Of a stretch of 6,562 nucleotides of DNA, positions 1-6,408 are shown in pieces. This DNA comes from Clostridiales bacterium. Lineage in GTDB: Bacteria > Bacillota > Clostridia > Lachnospirales > CAG-274. The stretch lies in NCBI GenBank assembly GCA_021203425.1, contig JAJQBF010000282.1, positions 613-7,174 of the forward strand, in the 5' to 3' direction. The first letter of the stretch is position 1. The number at the start of each line of letters is the position of its first letter. The notes beneath the pieces were generated by a model, which had not been told where the DNA came from, made no database searches, and saw only the letters and a program-made list of their open reading frames with translations. A program made the translations under genes and the position numbers.

Positions 1-80
1 TTTAATCCGTACTTAAAGTATCACAAGCGTCCGCGCGTCTTAGTAGTCCGCCCTTCTGGCCTCTGCTGGCGGGGGGGGGG
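1..80 (+). other. Scrambled 5' end of the giant surface protein gene: signal peptide region with G10 run
   Basis: No single frame gives a start codon plus a signal peptide here. Frame 3 has a TAA at 3-5 and then no ATG, GTG or TTG until GTG 264. Read piecewise, a good signal peptide appears. Frame 1 gives a basic stretch (KYHKRPR) leading to VLV up to base 45. Frame 2 from base 47 gives SALLASAGG. After the ten G at 71-80, frame 3 gives YIPTGGIAALA followed by ADEEN, with a likely signal peptidase site after ALA (bases 111-113). Removing one base near 41-46 and one G from the run would join all three pieces. Frame 1 is open to base 1, so the true start codon probably lies upstream of the window. 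The joining is inference; the frames and the G run are seen directly. Confidence 0.5.
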
Positions 81-680
81 TACATACCGACAGGCGGTAT
101 AGCGGCTTTAGCCGCCGATGAGGAAAATTATACCTATGACAGCTATGATGCTGAGTATGACATTACCTCGGCAAGCGTAACCATATCATCAGCCGGAACC
201 TACCGGGTTTACGGCAATTCTAAGGAAACAGAAAACACGATTACGGTCAGCTGTTCGGCAAATGTGGTTTTGGTTCTTGACAGTGTTATAATATCATCAT
301 CATCGACAAGCTGTCCTGTTAATTTATCATCAAACAGTGCAACAACCACCCTTGTTTTAAGCGGCTCCAACACCCTTACATCAACAGGCACACCCGCTAT
401 TTACAAAGAGGAAACGGGGTATCTCGTAATAGCGGCTTACGGCAATAACGATTCGGAAGGCAGCTTAACCGCAACAGGCGGCACAAGCAGCGCAGGAATA
501 GGTAGCGGAGACGGCGGAGACAGCAGCAATATAACCATAAACAGCGGAACAATTACCGCAACAGGCGGCTCATACAGCGCAGGAATAGGCGGCGGCTATG
601 GCGGCAGTGGCAGCAATATAACCATAAACGGCGGCATTGTCAACGCAACACAGGCGGTGCAAACGGCGGCGCAGGAATAG
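81..680 (+). pseudogene. N-terminal part of giant GLUG-type surface protein, cut off by a frameshift (carbohydrate-binding-like beta domain)
   Basis: This frame reads from the end of the signal peptide (ALA then ADEENYTYD) through a beta-rich domain to a premature TAG at 678-680. Residues encoded by about 180-470 (ISSAGTYRVYGNS, then alternating hydrophobic and Ser/Thr strands) resemble the N-terminal domain found in many Firmicutes surface proteins. They recall the Cthe_2159-type carbohydrate-binding fold, a right-handed beta helix; this assignment is from memory and moderate. From 468 it enters Gly-rich 29-residue repeats (TATGG...AGIGGGYGG...NITI). The repeat continues without loss in frame 2 after base 652, so the stop is caused by a 2-base insertion and this is not a separate gene. 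GTG 264 is the first in-frame conventional start but lies inside the domain, so it is not the real start. With the downstream frame this makes one exported protein of about 2,000 residues. Confidence 0.7.
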
Positions 681-822
681 GCGGCGGCTATGGCGGTAGC
701 GGCAGCAATATAACCATAAGCAGCGGAGTGGTTACCGCAACAGGAGGTTCCACCCGTGCAAGACTCGTAACAGGTGGCAGCGGTGCAGGAATAGGTGGCG
801 GCTATGACGGCAGCAGCAGCGG
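468..822 (+). repeat. Four tandem Gly-rich repeats (about 29 residues, 87 bp) spanning the frameshift
   Basis: Copies begin at 468, 555, 642 and 734. The spacings are 87, 87 and 92 bases; the last is 90 once the extra CA is removed. Each unit reads (T/N)ATGG, a short variable stretch, AGIGGGYGGSGSNITI, then a short link. The fourth unit carries an extra segment (STRARLVTGG) that repeats the TGGS flank and brings two arginines into an otherwise acidic, Lys/Arg-poor protein. Such regular Gly-rich units are expected to stack as rungs of a beta helix. The repetition is seen directly; the fold is inferred. Confidence 0.85.
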
Positions 823-3800
823 CAGCGCAAGCGACAGTGATATGAAAATTTACAATTCATCTGTAAAGGCTTCGTCAATTTCAGTTACGCCTACAAATGC
901 CGACGGCAAAGATGTTTATTTGTACACAATACCCAACACAACAGAAGGTGACAGCTTAATTGTTGACGGAAAAACATATATTGAAAGTATTGTTCACCAC
1001 ACAAGCAATGATTCAAACCAATACATTTATCTTACCGAAGATTCAGAGTATGCCGTATCAGGCAGTGTTATTTATTCTCTGTCATATTCAAACGGTACAA
1101 CTTCTGTTCAAACTGTTCAGGAGCTTAACGAACAAGTTTTACAGGGGCTTAACAGTATAAATGACTATATTTCATTAAGTTTAAATACATATTATGAGAA
1201 TTTAATTTCTTATCATGTGGATAACGATGGTTATATATATGCGGATGTTACTCTTGCTGAGGGAGTATATACAGCTAAGCTTGAAGAGGCAGCCGACATA
1301 ACCAACCTTGAAATTCCCAATGCAGCGGTGCTTTGTTTGTTTGCTGATATTGTAAACAGTGGCAATACAACAATAAACGGTACGGTTACGGCAAATATAG
1401 ACCTTACTGATACAGGCTGGACACCCATAGGAAACAGCAGTAATAAATATAGCGGAACCTTTGACGGCGGCGGTTATGTTGTAAGCAATTTGTATTACAA
1501 CGATTCAAGTATGAATTATGTTGGTTTATTCGGCTATATATACGGCGGAACAGTCAAAAACACAGGCATTGAAAATTGTTACATATACGGCAGAAGATAT
1601 GTAGGCGGCATTTGCGGATATAATGACGGCGGCACTGTAAGCAATTGCTACAGTACAGGCAGTGTAAGCGGCAGCAGCGATAACATCGGCGGTATCTGCG
1701 GATACAGCAATTACAGCAGCAGTATAGCCAATTGTCGCAATGAAGGTGATATAAGCGGTGATTATTATTCAGGCGGTATCTGCGGATATAACAGCAGCGG
1801 CAGTATAAGCTCCTGCTATAATATAGGCAGCGTAATCAGCAGCAATAATAACTCCGGCGGTATATGCGGAATCAATTACAGCACCATAAGTTACAGTTAT
1901 AATACAGGCAGTATAAGCGGTGGTACTTACACAGGCGGTATATGCGGACGTAATTATGAAGGCAGTGTAAGCTTTTGTTATAATACAGGCAGTGTAAACG
2001 GTGATACTTACACAGGTGGTATATGCGGAGATGACAGAGACGGCACTGTAAGCTCTTGTTACTATTTATCAGGCACAGCTGAGGGTGGCATAGACAGCAG
2101 CGATGTAAGCAGTTCGGCTGAAGCAAAAACAGCTGATGAATTTGCCGGCGGTGAAGTTACATATCTGTTAAACGGCAGCTCAAACGACAGCGACAGCATA
2201 AACTTTTATCAGAACATAGATAACGGCGAAACAGCCGACACTTATCCTGTTCTTGATGACAACCATGGCACAGTTTACTATATCGAGGCATATTACTACT
2301 GCCCCGACAGCTATATCTCTGTTTATTCAAACACAGAGGACAGCGGAAACAGCACAAGCCATACTTATGTAAACAATATTTGTGAATATTGCGGAGATGT
2401 AGACCGGGATTCTATTTCCACAGACGAGGACGGAAACTATATTTATGAAATCTCAAATGCCGACCAACTTGCTGCCTTTGCTGCAATCGTAAATGCAGGA
2501 AATACAGGTCTTTACGGTGTTGTGAAAAATGATATTGACCTTTCCTCAATTGACAACTGGACGCCTATCGGCACTGAAGCCTATCCCTATTTGGGAATCT
2601 TTGACGGCGGCGGCTATACAATAAGCAATATGACTATAACAGCCTCCTCAGGCTGCAGCGGTCTTTTCGGCTATATAGGCGATTCGAGTTCAACAGGTGT
2701 TACAGTCAAGAATTTCACCGTCAGCGGAAATATTACACTTTCCGGAGAATGCAAATATATAGGCGGTGTAGTGGGAAAAATTTCAAAAAGAACAATAGAA
2801 AATGTTGTTTCTGAGGTTAATATTAATATTTCAAACATAGAAAACATGGATGACGGTTCAACTGATAAGGCAATCTATGTGGGCGGTGTTGTGGGCTATG
2901 CAACGCTTGCCCGTGCAGCAGTAAATAAATGTGTTTACAAAGGAGAAATTAACCTTACAGACAGCAGCGATCAAATTTATATAGGCGGTATCGCAGGAAC
3001 CTTCAACGGTACTTCTACAGTAACATACTGCTATAATTTGGGTAGTATTTCCGCAAGTGACAGTTCATCCTCCTATGTGGGCGGTATTTTGGGTCTTTTA
3101 AGCAGCAGCAACTTTAATAATCTTTCATATTGCTATGACTACGGAAATCTTTCAGCAGACGCAAGCGAAAACTGCGGAGCAATAATAGGCCTGTTCGGCG
3201 GTGCTTCGAGTGCTACAATAAGCAATAACTACTGGCTTGACACTTCTTCTGACTATGCTTTCGGAACGAACAACTCAACCTTTGATGCTCCCGATTCAAG
3301 CACAGTGGACGAGTTTGCAAGCGGCGAAATAGCTTATCTGTTAAACGGCAGTTCAAGCGAAAATCTGACTTGGTATCAGACAATTGGCTCAGACAGCTAT
3401 CCTGTTTTTGATGACACACACGGTGCAGTTTACTATGTCACAGACTATTATTACTGTCCCGATTACTTTGAAACTTTAAATACATATAAAAATGATACCG
3501 GAAACACTGAAACTCATACATATGAGGGCGAAAGTTGCAAATACTGCGGACAGGACGTTGCAGAGGGCAGTTTAAACAAGGATGACAGCGGAAATTATAT
3601 TATATCAACTGTCGAAGAGCTTGCAGCCTTTGCAAATCTTGTAAATACAGGATTCACCTCTGTAAAGGGCATTGTAACAGCTGACATTGATTTTACAGAC
3701 TATACAGACACAATGATAGGCTCAACCGACTATCCCTACAGCGGAACTCTTGACGGCGGCGGTTATACAATAACTCTTAATTACAATTCAAGTGAAACAA

Positions 3801-6043
3801 ATGCGGCCTTAATAAGCTATGCTTCCGGAGCCACTATCAAAAACCTTAATACAGCAGGCACAATAACCACAAGTGCTAAATTTGCAGGAGGTATTTTAGG
3901 ACAGACAGCTTCTTCAACCTCTGCTTTTACAACCATTTCGGGCTGTTCAAGCAGTGTTAGTATTGTATCAACTGTAGACGGTGACGGTACCCACGGCGGT
4001 ATTACCGGTGCTTTAAATGCTTCATATGATGTTGTTGAAAACTGTTATTTTAACGGTTCTATTACAGGCTCTTCCACAACAAACTGCGCCGGTATTGTAG
4101 GCTGGCTTACAGTGGCAACCATTTCCGTTGAAAATTGCTATGTAAGTGCGGAATATTCACTTTCAAGCAGTGATTCGGGAAGCTATAACATAGCAAGAGG
4201 ACGTACAAGCGGAGTTTCAAACTGTTATTACTTAAACGCAATATGCAGTTCAGCATCAGACGGTACACAAAAGACAGCCGATGAATTTGCAGGCGGCGAA
4301 GCAACATACCTTTTAAACGGCAGTGTCAGCGGCGGTACAACATGGTATCAGAATATAGACAGCGGAACAGCCGACAGTTTCCCTGTTCTTGACAGCAGTC
4401 ACAGTCAGGTTTACACAACTTCTCTCATATACTGCCCGGACTACAGCGAAATAGGCGGTTACAGTAATACAGAAGGCATAACAGCTGTTGCAGAAGAAGG
4501 CAGCAGTACAGAACACAGCAGTACAGAACACAGTTACGTAAACGGAGTATGCAAATACTGCGGAGCTATTGACAGCAGTTCATCTGAAACAGATGAAAAC
4601 GGAAATTATATAATATCAACAGCTTATCAGCTTGCTGTCTTTGCGGCAACGGTAAATTCAGGCAGCACAAATATTAATGGTATTGTTACGGCAGACATTG
4701 ACTTTACCGACTATACAACTACAATGATAGACTCAAGCAGTTATCCCTATGCCGGAACATTTGACAGCGGCGGATACACTATAACCGTTAGTTATGAAGC
4801 CACAGGCACCGGCGATATAGGTCTGTTCTCATATGTAACCGGCGGTATGGTTAAAAACCTTGTTGTTGAAGGCAATATAGACTTTACAGACGCTCCGCAA
4901 GGCGATGACAGTGACGGCGGCTATGCCCATGTAGGCGGTGCAATCGGAATTTTGACCGGCTCAGGCGGAACGGCTTCAAATATTGTTTCGAGAGTAAATA
5001 TTATTACACCCGAAGACAACGCATATCCCCTTCATCAGGCGGCCGGTGTAGTGGGCAGCTTACAGGCAGATGCTTCTGTTGATAAATGTATATATGAGGG
5101 AACAATAACGGTTTATAAATCATATGATTGTATAGGCGGTATTGTAGGATATTCAACTTCCTACTGTACTATAACAAACTGTGCAAATCTTGGAACAGTT
5201 TATGCTTCAGGTACAGGAAACACAACCATAACTCCCTATGTAGGCGGTATACTGGGTTATATAAACAGTTATGACTTCAGCAGTCTTAAAAATTGTTATA
5301 ATTACGGAACCGTAAGTGCAAATGATGATACATATTGCGGAGCCGTTGTGGGAATGGTAAAGAAGGTTTCCGCAGGTGTTATATCAAATAACTTCTGGCT
5401 TGAAGGCTCAGCTCCCAAATACTTCAATAATGATACATACAACACAGATAACACCGATGCGGCATCAAGCACAGCAGATCAGTTCACAGGCGGCGAAATA
5501 GCTTATCTGTTAAACAGCGAAGACGAAAGCGGTGTTTGGGTTCAGACCATAGGCACTGACAAATATCCTTTGTTTACGGCTTCCGATTCAAGCAGCAGCA
5601 AGGTTGCGGCAGTTACTTCAAACGGTAGTGCGATTTATGCAAACGTAGTTACAAACGGTGTAGAATTAAGCACAAGCGGTTCAGAACTCTTGGGAGTTAT
5701 TATTGATACTGATGTTTACGGCGGCGAAGGTGGCGAATATCTCAACAGCATCGGTGTTGTTATAGATGGAACACTCTATCAGCTTACAAACTTCTACTAT
5801 GTAGATGACAGCGGAGAATATTCCGAAACCGAAACAAACAGAGCTTTCTTCCCTGTTACGAGAGATTCAAACAGCAGTAGTGACAGCGTAACCGTAAGAG
5901 GTGAAGCCACCACTTCAACCACAGCCACAGCCGATGACAGCCTTTTCTACTTCGTAACAGAAACAACAACCGGACTGACAATAAAAGAAACACCGGAAGA
6001 AACCAACAGCAGTGGCAGCGGCGAAACCGCAGCGGAAGAATAA
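728..6043 (+). CDS. Giant secreted GLUG-repeat surface protein, main part (1,771 codons from GTG 728)
   Basis: The frame is open from at least base 653; GTG 728 is only its first in-frame start and sits inside a repeat, so translation probably begins upstream in the intact gene. Numbering from 728, residues 1-35 finish the Gly-rich repeats and 36-170 form a beta-rich linker domain (SVTPTNADGKDVYLYTIP). Four large modules follow at about 200-555, 566-942, 952-1279 and 1289-1616. Each opens with an (N/S)xxQLAAFAxxVNxGxT...DIDxT...PYxGTFDGGGYTI block, continues with GLUG-like GGI(C/V)G...CYNxGxIS repeats, and closes with TADEFAGGEVTYLLNGS...WYQ...YPVLD. The first three add a Cys...His...CxxC tail. 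Residues 1617-1771 are an unrecognised C-terminal domain. No LPXTG motif and no C-terminal membrane helix is visible, so the mode of cell attachment is unknown. GLUG proteins are usually extracellular adhesin-like proteins; the ligand cannot be read from sequence. No catalytic motif was seen. Confidence 0.88.
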   Translation: MVTATGGSTRARLVTGGSGAGIGGGYDGSSSGSASDSDMKIYNSSVKASSISVTPTNADGKDVYLYTIPNTTEGDSLIVDGKTYIESIVHHTSNDSNQYIYLTEDSEYAVSGSVIYSLSYSNGTTSVQTVQELNEQVLQGLNSINDYISLSLNTYYENLISYHVDNDGYIYADVTLAEGVYTAKLEEAADITNLEIPNAAVLCLFADIVNSGNTTINGTVTANIDLTDTGWTPIGNSSNKYSGTFDGGGYVVSNLYYNDSSMNYVGLFGYIYGGTVKNTGIENCYIYGRRYVGGICGYNDGGTVSNCYSTGSVSGSSDNIGGICGYSNYSSSIANCRNEGDISGDYYSGGICGYNSSGSISSCYNIGSVISSNNNSGGICGINYSTISYSYNTGSISGGTYTGGICGRNYEGSVSFCYNTGSVNGDTYTGGICGDDRDGTVSSCYYLSGTAEGGIDSSDVSSSAEAKTADEFAGGEVTYLLNGSSNDSDSINFYQNIDNGETADTYPVLDDNHGTVYYIEAYYYCPDSYISVYSNTEDSGNSTSHTYVNNICEYCGDVDRDSISTDEDGNYIYEISNADQLAAFAAIVNAGNTGLYGVVKNDIDLSSIDNWTPIGTEAYPYLGIFDGGGYTISNMTITASSGCSGLFGYIGDSSSTGVTVKNFTVSGNITLSGECKYIGGVVGKISKRTIENVVSEVNINISNIENMDDGSTDKAIYVGGVVGYATLARAAVNKCVYKGEINLTDSSDQIYIGGIAGTFNGTSTVTYCYNLGSISASDSSSSYVGGILGLLSSSNFNNLSYCYDYGNLSADASENCGAIIGLFGGASSATISNNYWLDTSSDYAFGTNNSTFDAPDSSTVDEFASGEIAYLLNGSSSENLTWYQTIGSDSYPVFDDTHGAVYYVTDYYYCPDYFETLNTYKNDTGNTETHTYEGESCKYCGQDVAEGSLNKDDSGNYIISTVEELAAFANLVNTGFTSVKGIVTADIDFTDYTDTMIGSTDYPYSGTLDGGGYTITLNYNSSETNAALISYASGATIKNLNTAGTITTSAKFAGGILGQTASSTSAFTTISGCSSSVSIVSTVDGDGTHGGITGALNASYDVVENCYFNGSITGSSTTNCAGIVGWLTVATISVENCYVSAEYSLSSSDSGSYNIARGRTSGVSNCYYLNAICSSASDGTQKTADEFAGGEATYLLNGSVSGGTTWYQNIDSGTADSFPVLDSSHSQVYTTSLIYCPDYSEIGGYSNTEGITAVAEEGSSTEHSSTEHSYVNGVCKYCGAIDSSSSETDENGNYIISTAYQLAVFAATVNSGSTNINGIVTADIDFTDYTTTMIDSSSYPYAGTFDSGGYTITVSYEATGTGDIGLFSYVTGGMVKNLVVEGNIDFTDAPQGDDSDGGYAHVGGAIGILTGSGGTASNIVSRVNIITPEDNAYPLHQAAGVVGSLQADASVDKCIYEGTITVYKSYDCIGGIVGYSTSYCTITNCANLGTVYASGTGNTTITPYVGGILGYINSYDFSSLKNCYNYGTVSANDDTYCGAVVGMVKKVSAGVISNNFWLEGSAPKYFNNDTYNTDNTDAASSTADQFTGGEIAYLLNSEDESGVWVQTIGTDKYPLFTASDSSSSKVAAVTSNGSAIYANVVTNGVELSTSGSELLGVIIDTDVYGGEGGEYLNSIGVVIDGTLYQLTNFYYVDDSGEYSETETNRAFFPVTRDSNSSSDSVTVRGEATTSTTATADDSLFYFVTETTTGLTIKETPEETNSSGSGETAAEE
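1604..2065 (+). repeat. Six tandem GLUG repeats of 26-28 residues
   Basis: The GGICG motif starts at 1604, 1688, 1772, 1856, 1934 and 2015. The spacings are 84, 84, 84, 78 and 81 bases, all in frame. Each unit reads GGICG(Y/I/R/D), a short loop, (S/T)(I/V)(S/A)xC(Y/R), N-x-G-(S/D)-(V/I), loop. Each has a Cys in GGIC and a second Cys about 11-13 residues later; the fourth unit lacks the second one (SYSYN). The pattern matches the GLUG motif family. Regular spacing suggests beta-solenoid rungs with stacked cysteines, which is inference. Confidence 0.88.
2300..2395 (+). other. Cys/His tail of module 1 (possible metal site)
   Basis: It encodes YYYCPD, then after about 19 residues HTYVNNICEYCG. 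The four candidate ligands are Cys at 2300, His at 2360, Cys at 2381 and Cys at 2390. The Cys-x2-Cys-Gly knuckle preceded by His and a distal Cys looks like a small zinc-ribbon-type element. H-x-Y/F...C-x2-C-G tails are common in Clostridia surface proteins. Metal binding is inferred. Confidence 0.55.
2423..3550 (+). other. GLUG module 2 of the giant protein
   Basis: The module begins TDEDGNYIYEISNADQLAAFAAIVNAG, the standard entry sequence of GLUG modules. DIDLSSIDNWTPIG, GIFDGGGYTIS and several looser GLUG units follow (IGGVVG, VGGVVG, IGGIAG, VGGILG). It closes with NNYWLD, TVDEFASGEIAYLLNGSS from 3302, WYQTIG and YPVF. Its units are longer and less regular than those of module 1. It ends in the second Cys/His tail. 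Confidence 0.78.
3455..3550 (+). other. Cys/His tail of module 2 (possible metal site)
   Basis: It encodes YYYCPDYF and, after a linker, HTYEGESCKYCG. The four candidate ligands are Cys at 3455, His at 3515, Cys at 3536 and Cys at 3545. Spacing is the same as in the module 1 tail: 20 codons from Cys to His, 7 to the next Cys, 3 to the last. That conserved geometry despite divergent flanking sequence supports a structural role. Confidence 0.55.
4433..4564 (+). other. Cys/His tail of module 3, lengthened by a tandem duplication
   Basis: It encodes IYCPDY, a longer Glu/Ser-rich linker, then HSYVNGVCKYCG. The four candidate ligands are Cys at 4433, His at 4529, Cys at 4550 and Cys at 4559. The His-Cys-Cys spacing equals that of the other two tails, but the Cys to His distance is 32 codons instead of 20. 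The extra length includes the duplicated SSTEH block. Confidence 0.53.
4502..4531 (+). repeat. Perfect 15-bp tandem duplication (SSTEH x2)
   Basis: The 15-base unit AGCAGTACAGAACAC occurs at 4502-4516 and again at 4517-4531 without a mismatch. It adds five residues in frame, immediately before the HSY of the third Cys/His tail. Lack of divergence suggests a recent slippage event, or copy-number variation among strains. Confidence 0.9.
4589..5576 (+). other. GLUG module 4 of the giant protein (no Cys/His tail)
   Basis: The entry is DENGNYIISTAYQLAVFAATVNSG, then VTADIDFTDYTTTMID, PYAGTFDSGGYTI and loose units (VGGAIG, AAGVVG, IGGIVG, VGGILG). It closes with NNFWLEG, TADQFTGGEIAYLLN from 5471, WVQTIG and YPLF. 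Its sequence order parallels module 2 closely, including the SR/SEVNI and YEG/YKG(E/T)I segments, so modules 2 and 4 look like the closest pair. Unlike modules 1-3 it lacks the CPD and CxxCG tail. Confidence 0.76.
5577..6043 (+). other. Unrecognised C-terminal domain of the giant protein
   Basis: About 155 residues with no cysteine. It has beta-strand-like stretches (ELLGVIIDTDVYGG, IGVVIDGTLYQLTNFYYVDD, RAFFPVTRD, SLFYFVTETTTGLTI) and ends in a Ser/Thr/Glu-rich acidic tail. There is no LPXTG motif, no membrane helix followed by basic residues and no obvious SLH or choline-binding repeat. I do not recognise the domain. As the terminal, non-repeated part it could serve export, attachment or ligand binding. 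Confidence 0.5.
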
Positions 6044-6050
6044 AGGAGGT
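6044..6050 (+). promoter_or_regulatory. Strong ribosome binding site of the 48-residue peptide gene
   Basis: A full AGGAGGT begins one base after the TAA of the giant gene and lies 8 bases before the ATG at 6059. This spacing is near ideal, supports the small frame as a real gene and suggests efficient translation from the shared transcript. Confidence 0.88.
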
Positions 6051-6058
6051 CTTTCAGA

Positions 6059-6205
6059 ATGAAAAAAGAGTACACAACACCAAAACTCGAAACAATAAAA
6101 ATAAATTCGGAAGACCCCACAGCGGCTTTTGCGGGAGGCAACTATAACTCCGTTGCCCTTGTAAAAGCAAACAGTAGCTCAACAACAAATGTTATAAGCT
6201 ACTAA
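6059..6205 (+). CDS. 48-residue precursor-like peptide, function unknown
   Basis: The frame runs from ATG 6059 to TAA 6203-6205 and follows the giant gene by 15 bases with a perfect ribosome binding site, so it is very likely expressed from the same transcript. The N-terminus (MKKEYTTPKLETIKINSED) follows a pattern I recall in many short uncharacterised proteins of gut Firmicutes and Bacteroidetes: MKK-x-Y-x-x-P-x-L-E, then a hydrophobic/charged stretch ending in an acidic pair. A Gly-Gly at residues 26-27 (TAAFAGG) precedes a polar 21-residue tail rich in Asn, Ser and Thr that ends in ISY. There is no cysteine, no signal peptide and no membrane segment. The shape fits a leader plus core as in double-glycine or RiPP-type precursors, but no modifying enzyme or peptidase-transporter lies in the window, so this is inference. 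It could also be a small cytoplasmic protein. Confidence 0.72.
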   Translation: MKKEYTTPKLETIKINSEDPTAAFAGGNYNSVALVKANSSSTTNVISY

Positions 6206-6235
6206 AACAAATTTCTTCCTTTTCATAAATTAACA

Positions 6236-6281
6236 GACGAAACGGAAACGGTCTTAAACCCGTCTCTGTTTCGTCTTTTTT
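6236..6281 (+). terminator. Rho-independent terminator after the peptide gene
   Basis: Arms at 6236-6251 and 6260-6275 pair over 16 positions, with one G-U wobble and one A-C mismatch, around an 8-base loop. Six T (6276-6281) follow directly. It lies 30 bases after the peptide gene and ends the giant protein/peptide unit. The opposite strand lacks a good T tract, so it acts on + strand transcripts. Confidence 0.88.
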
Positions 6282-6314
6282 AATACATTTTTCAATTATT
6301 TCGACCCGTAAAAT

Positions 6315-6344
6315 TACCGTTCGGGAAGAATAACTACCGTTCAG
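6315..6344 (+). repeat. Direct repeat TACCGTTC(G/A)G, possible operator
   Basis: TACCGTTCGG at 6315-6324 and TACCGTTCAG at 6335-6344 lie exactly 20 bases apart, about two helical turns, so they face the same side of the DNA. They sit about 65-95 bases upstream of the -35 box of the methyltransferase-like gene. An inverted core (ACGGTA, 6428-6433) overlaps its -10 box. A regulator binding here is inferred. Confidence 0.4.
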
Positions 6345-6408
6345 GTAAAACAGAATAAATATATCATATATGCAGTATTTTACAGTTATTAATTTTTATC
6401 TTTAACTA

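Larger units (their letters stand above)
1325..2395 (+). other. GLUG module 1 of the giant protein
   Basis: The module opens with a divergent entry block (AVLCLFADIVNSGNTTING), then NIDLTDTGWTPIG and GTFDGGGY. The core is six regular GGICG repeats. It ends with CYYLSG, the TADEF...YLLNGS block from 2129, and the first Cys/His tail. It is the most regular and the most cysteine-rich of the four modules. Its entry sequence lacks the usual QLAAFA, so it has diverged furthest at that point. Confidence 0.75.
3578..4564 (+). other. GLUG module 3 of the giant protein
   Basis: The entry is DDSGNYIISTVEELAAFANLVNTG, followed by VTADIDFTDYTDTMIG, PYSGTLDGGGYTI and loose repeats (AGGILG, HGGITG, CAGIVG). 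The exit is CYYLN, TADEFAGGEATYLLNGS from 4274, WYQNID and FPVLD. It is the shortest of the modules that keep a Cys/His tail. That tail carries a small tandem duplication. Confidence 0.76.

Noticed and set aside
277..292. TTGACA at 277-282 followed by TATAAT at 287-292, promoter-like boxes inside the giant gene
   Set aside because: The boxes are only 4 bases apart instead of about 17, and they lie within clear coding sequence (LDSVIIS).
264..680. A stand-alone 138-residue protein starting at GTG 264
   Set aside because: The frame continues upstream with the same domain to base 81, and the repeats continue downstream in another frame, so this is a fragment of one gene.
468..822. Regular direct repeats that might suggest a CRISPR array
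   Set aside because: The units are in-frame protein repeats without unique spacers, and conservation follows codons.
960..1160. A 66-codon + strand open frame overlapping the giant gene
   Set aside because: It lies wholly inside the long coding frame in another phase and has no supporting start signals.
4313..4531. Cys-rich reverse-strand open frames opposite the giant gene (also 1872-2126, 2157-2357 and others)
   Set aside because: They mirror the repeat codons of the + strand gene, have no plausible ribosome binding sites or domains, and their sequences are low in complexity.
6365..6372. Palindrome CATATATG upstream of the methyltransferase-like promoter
   Set aside because: It is short and lies in AT-rich sequence where such palindromes arise by chance.
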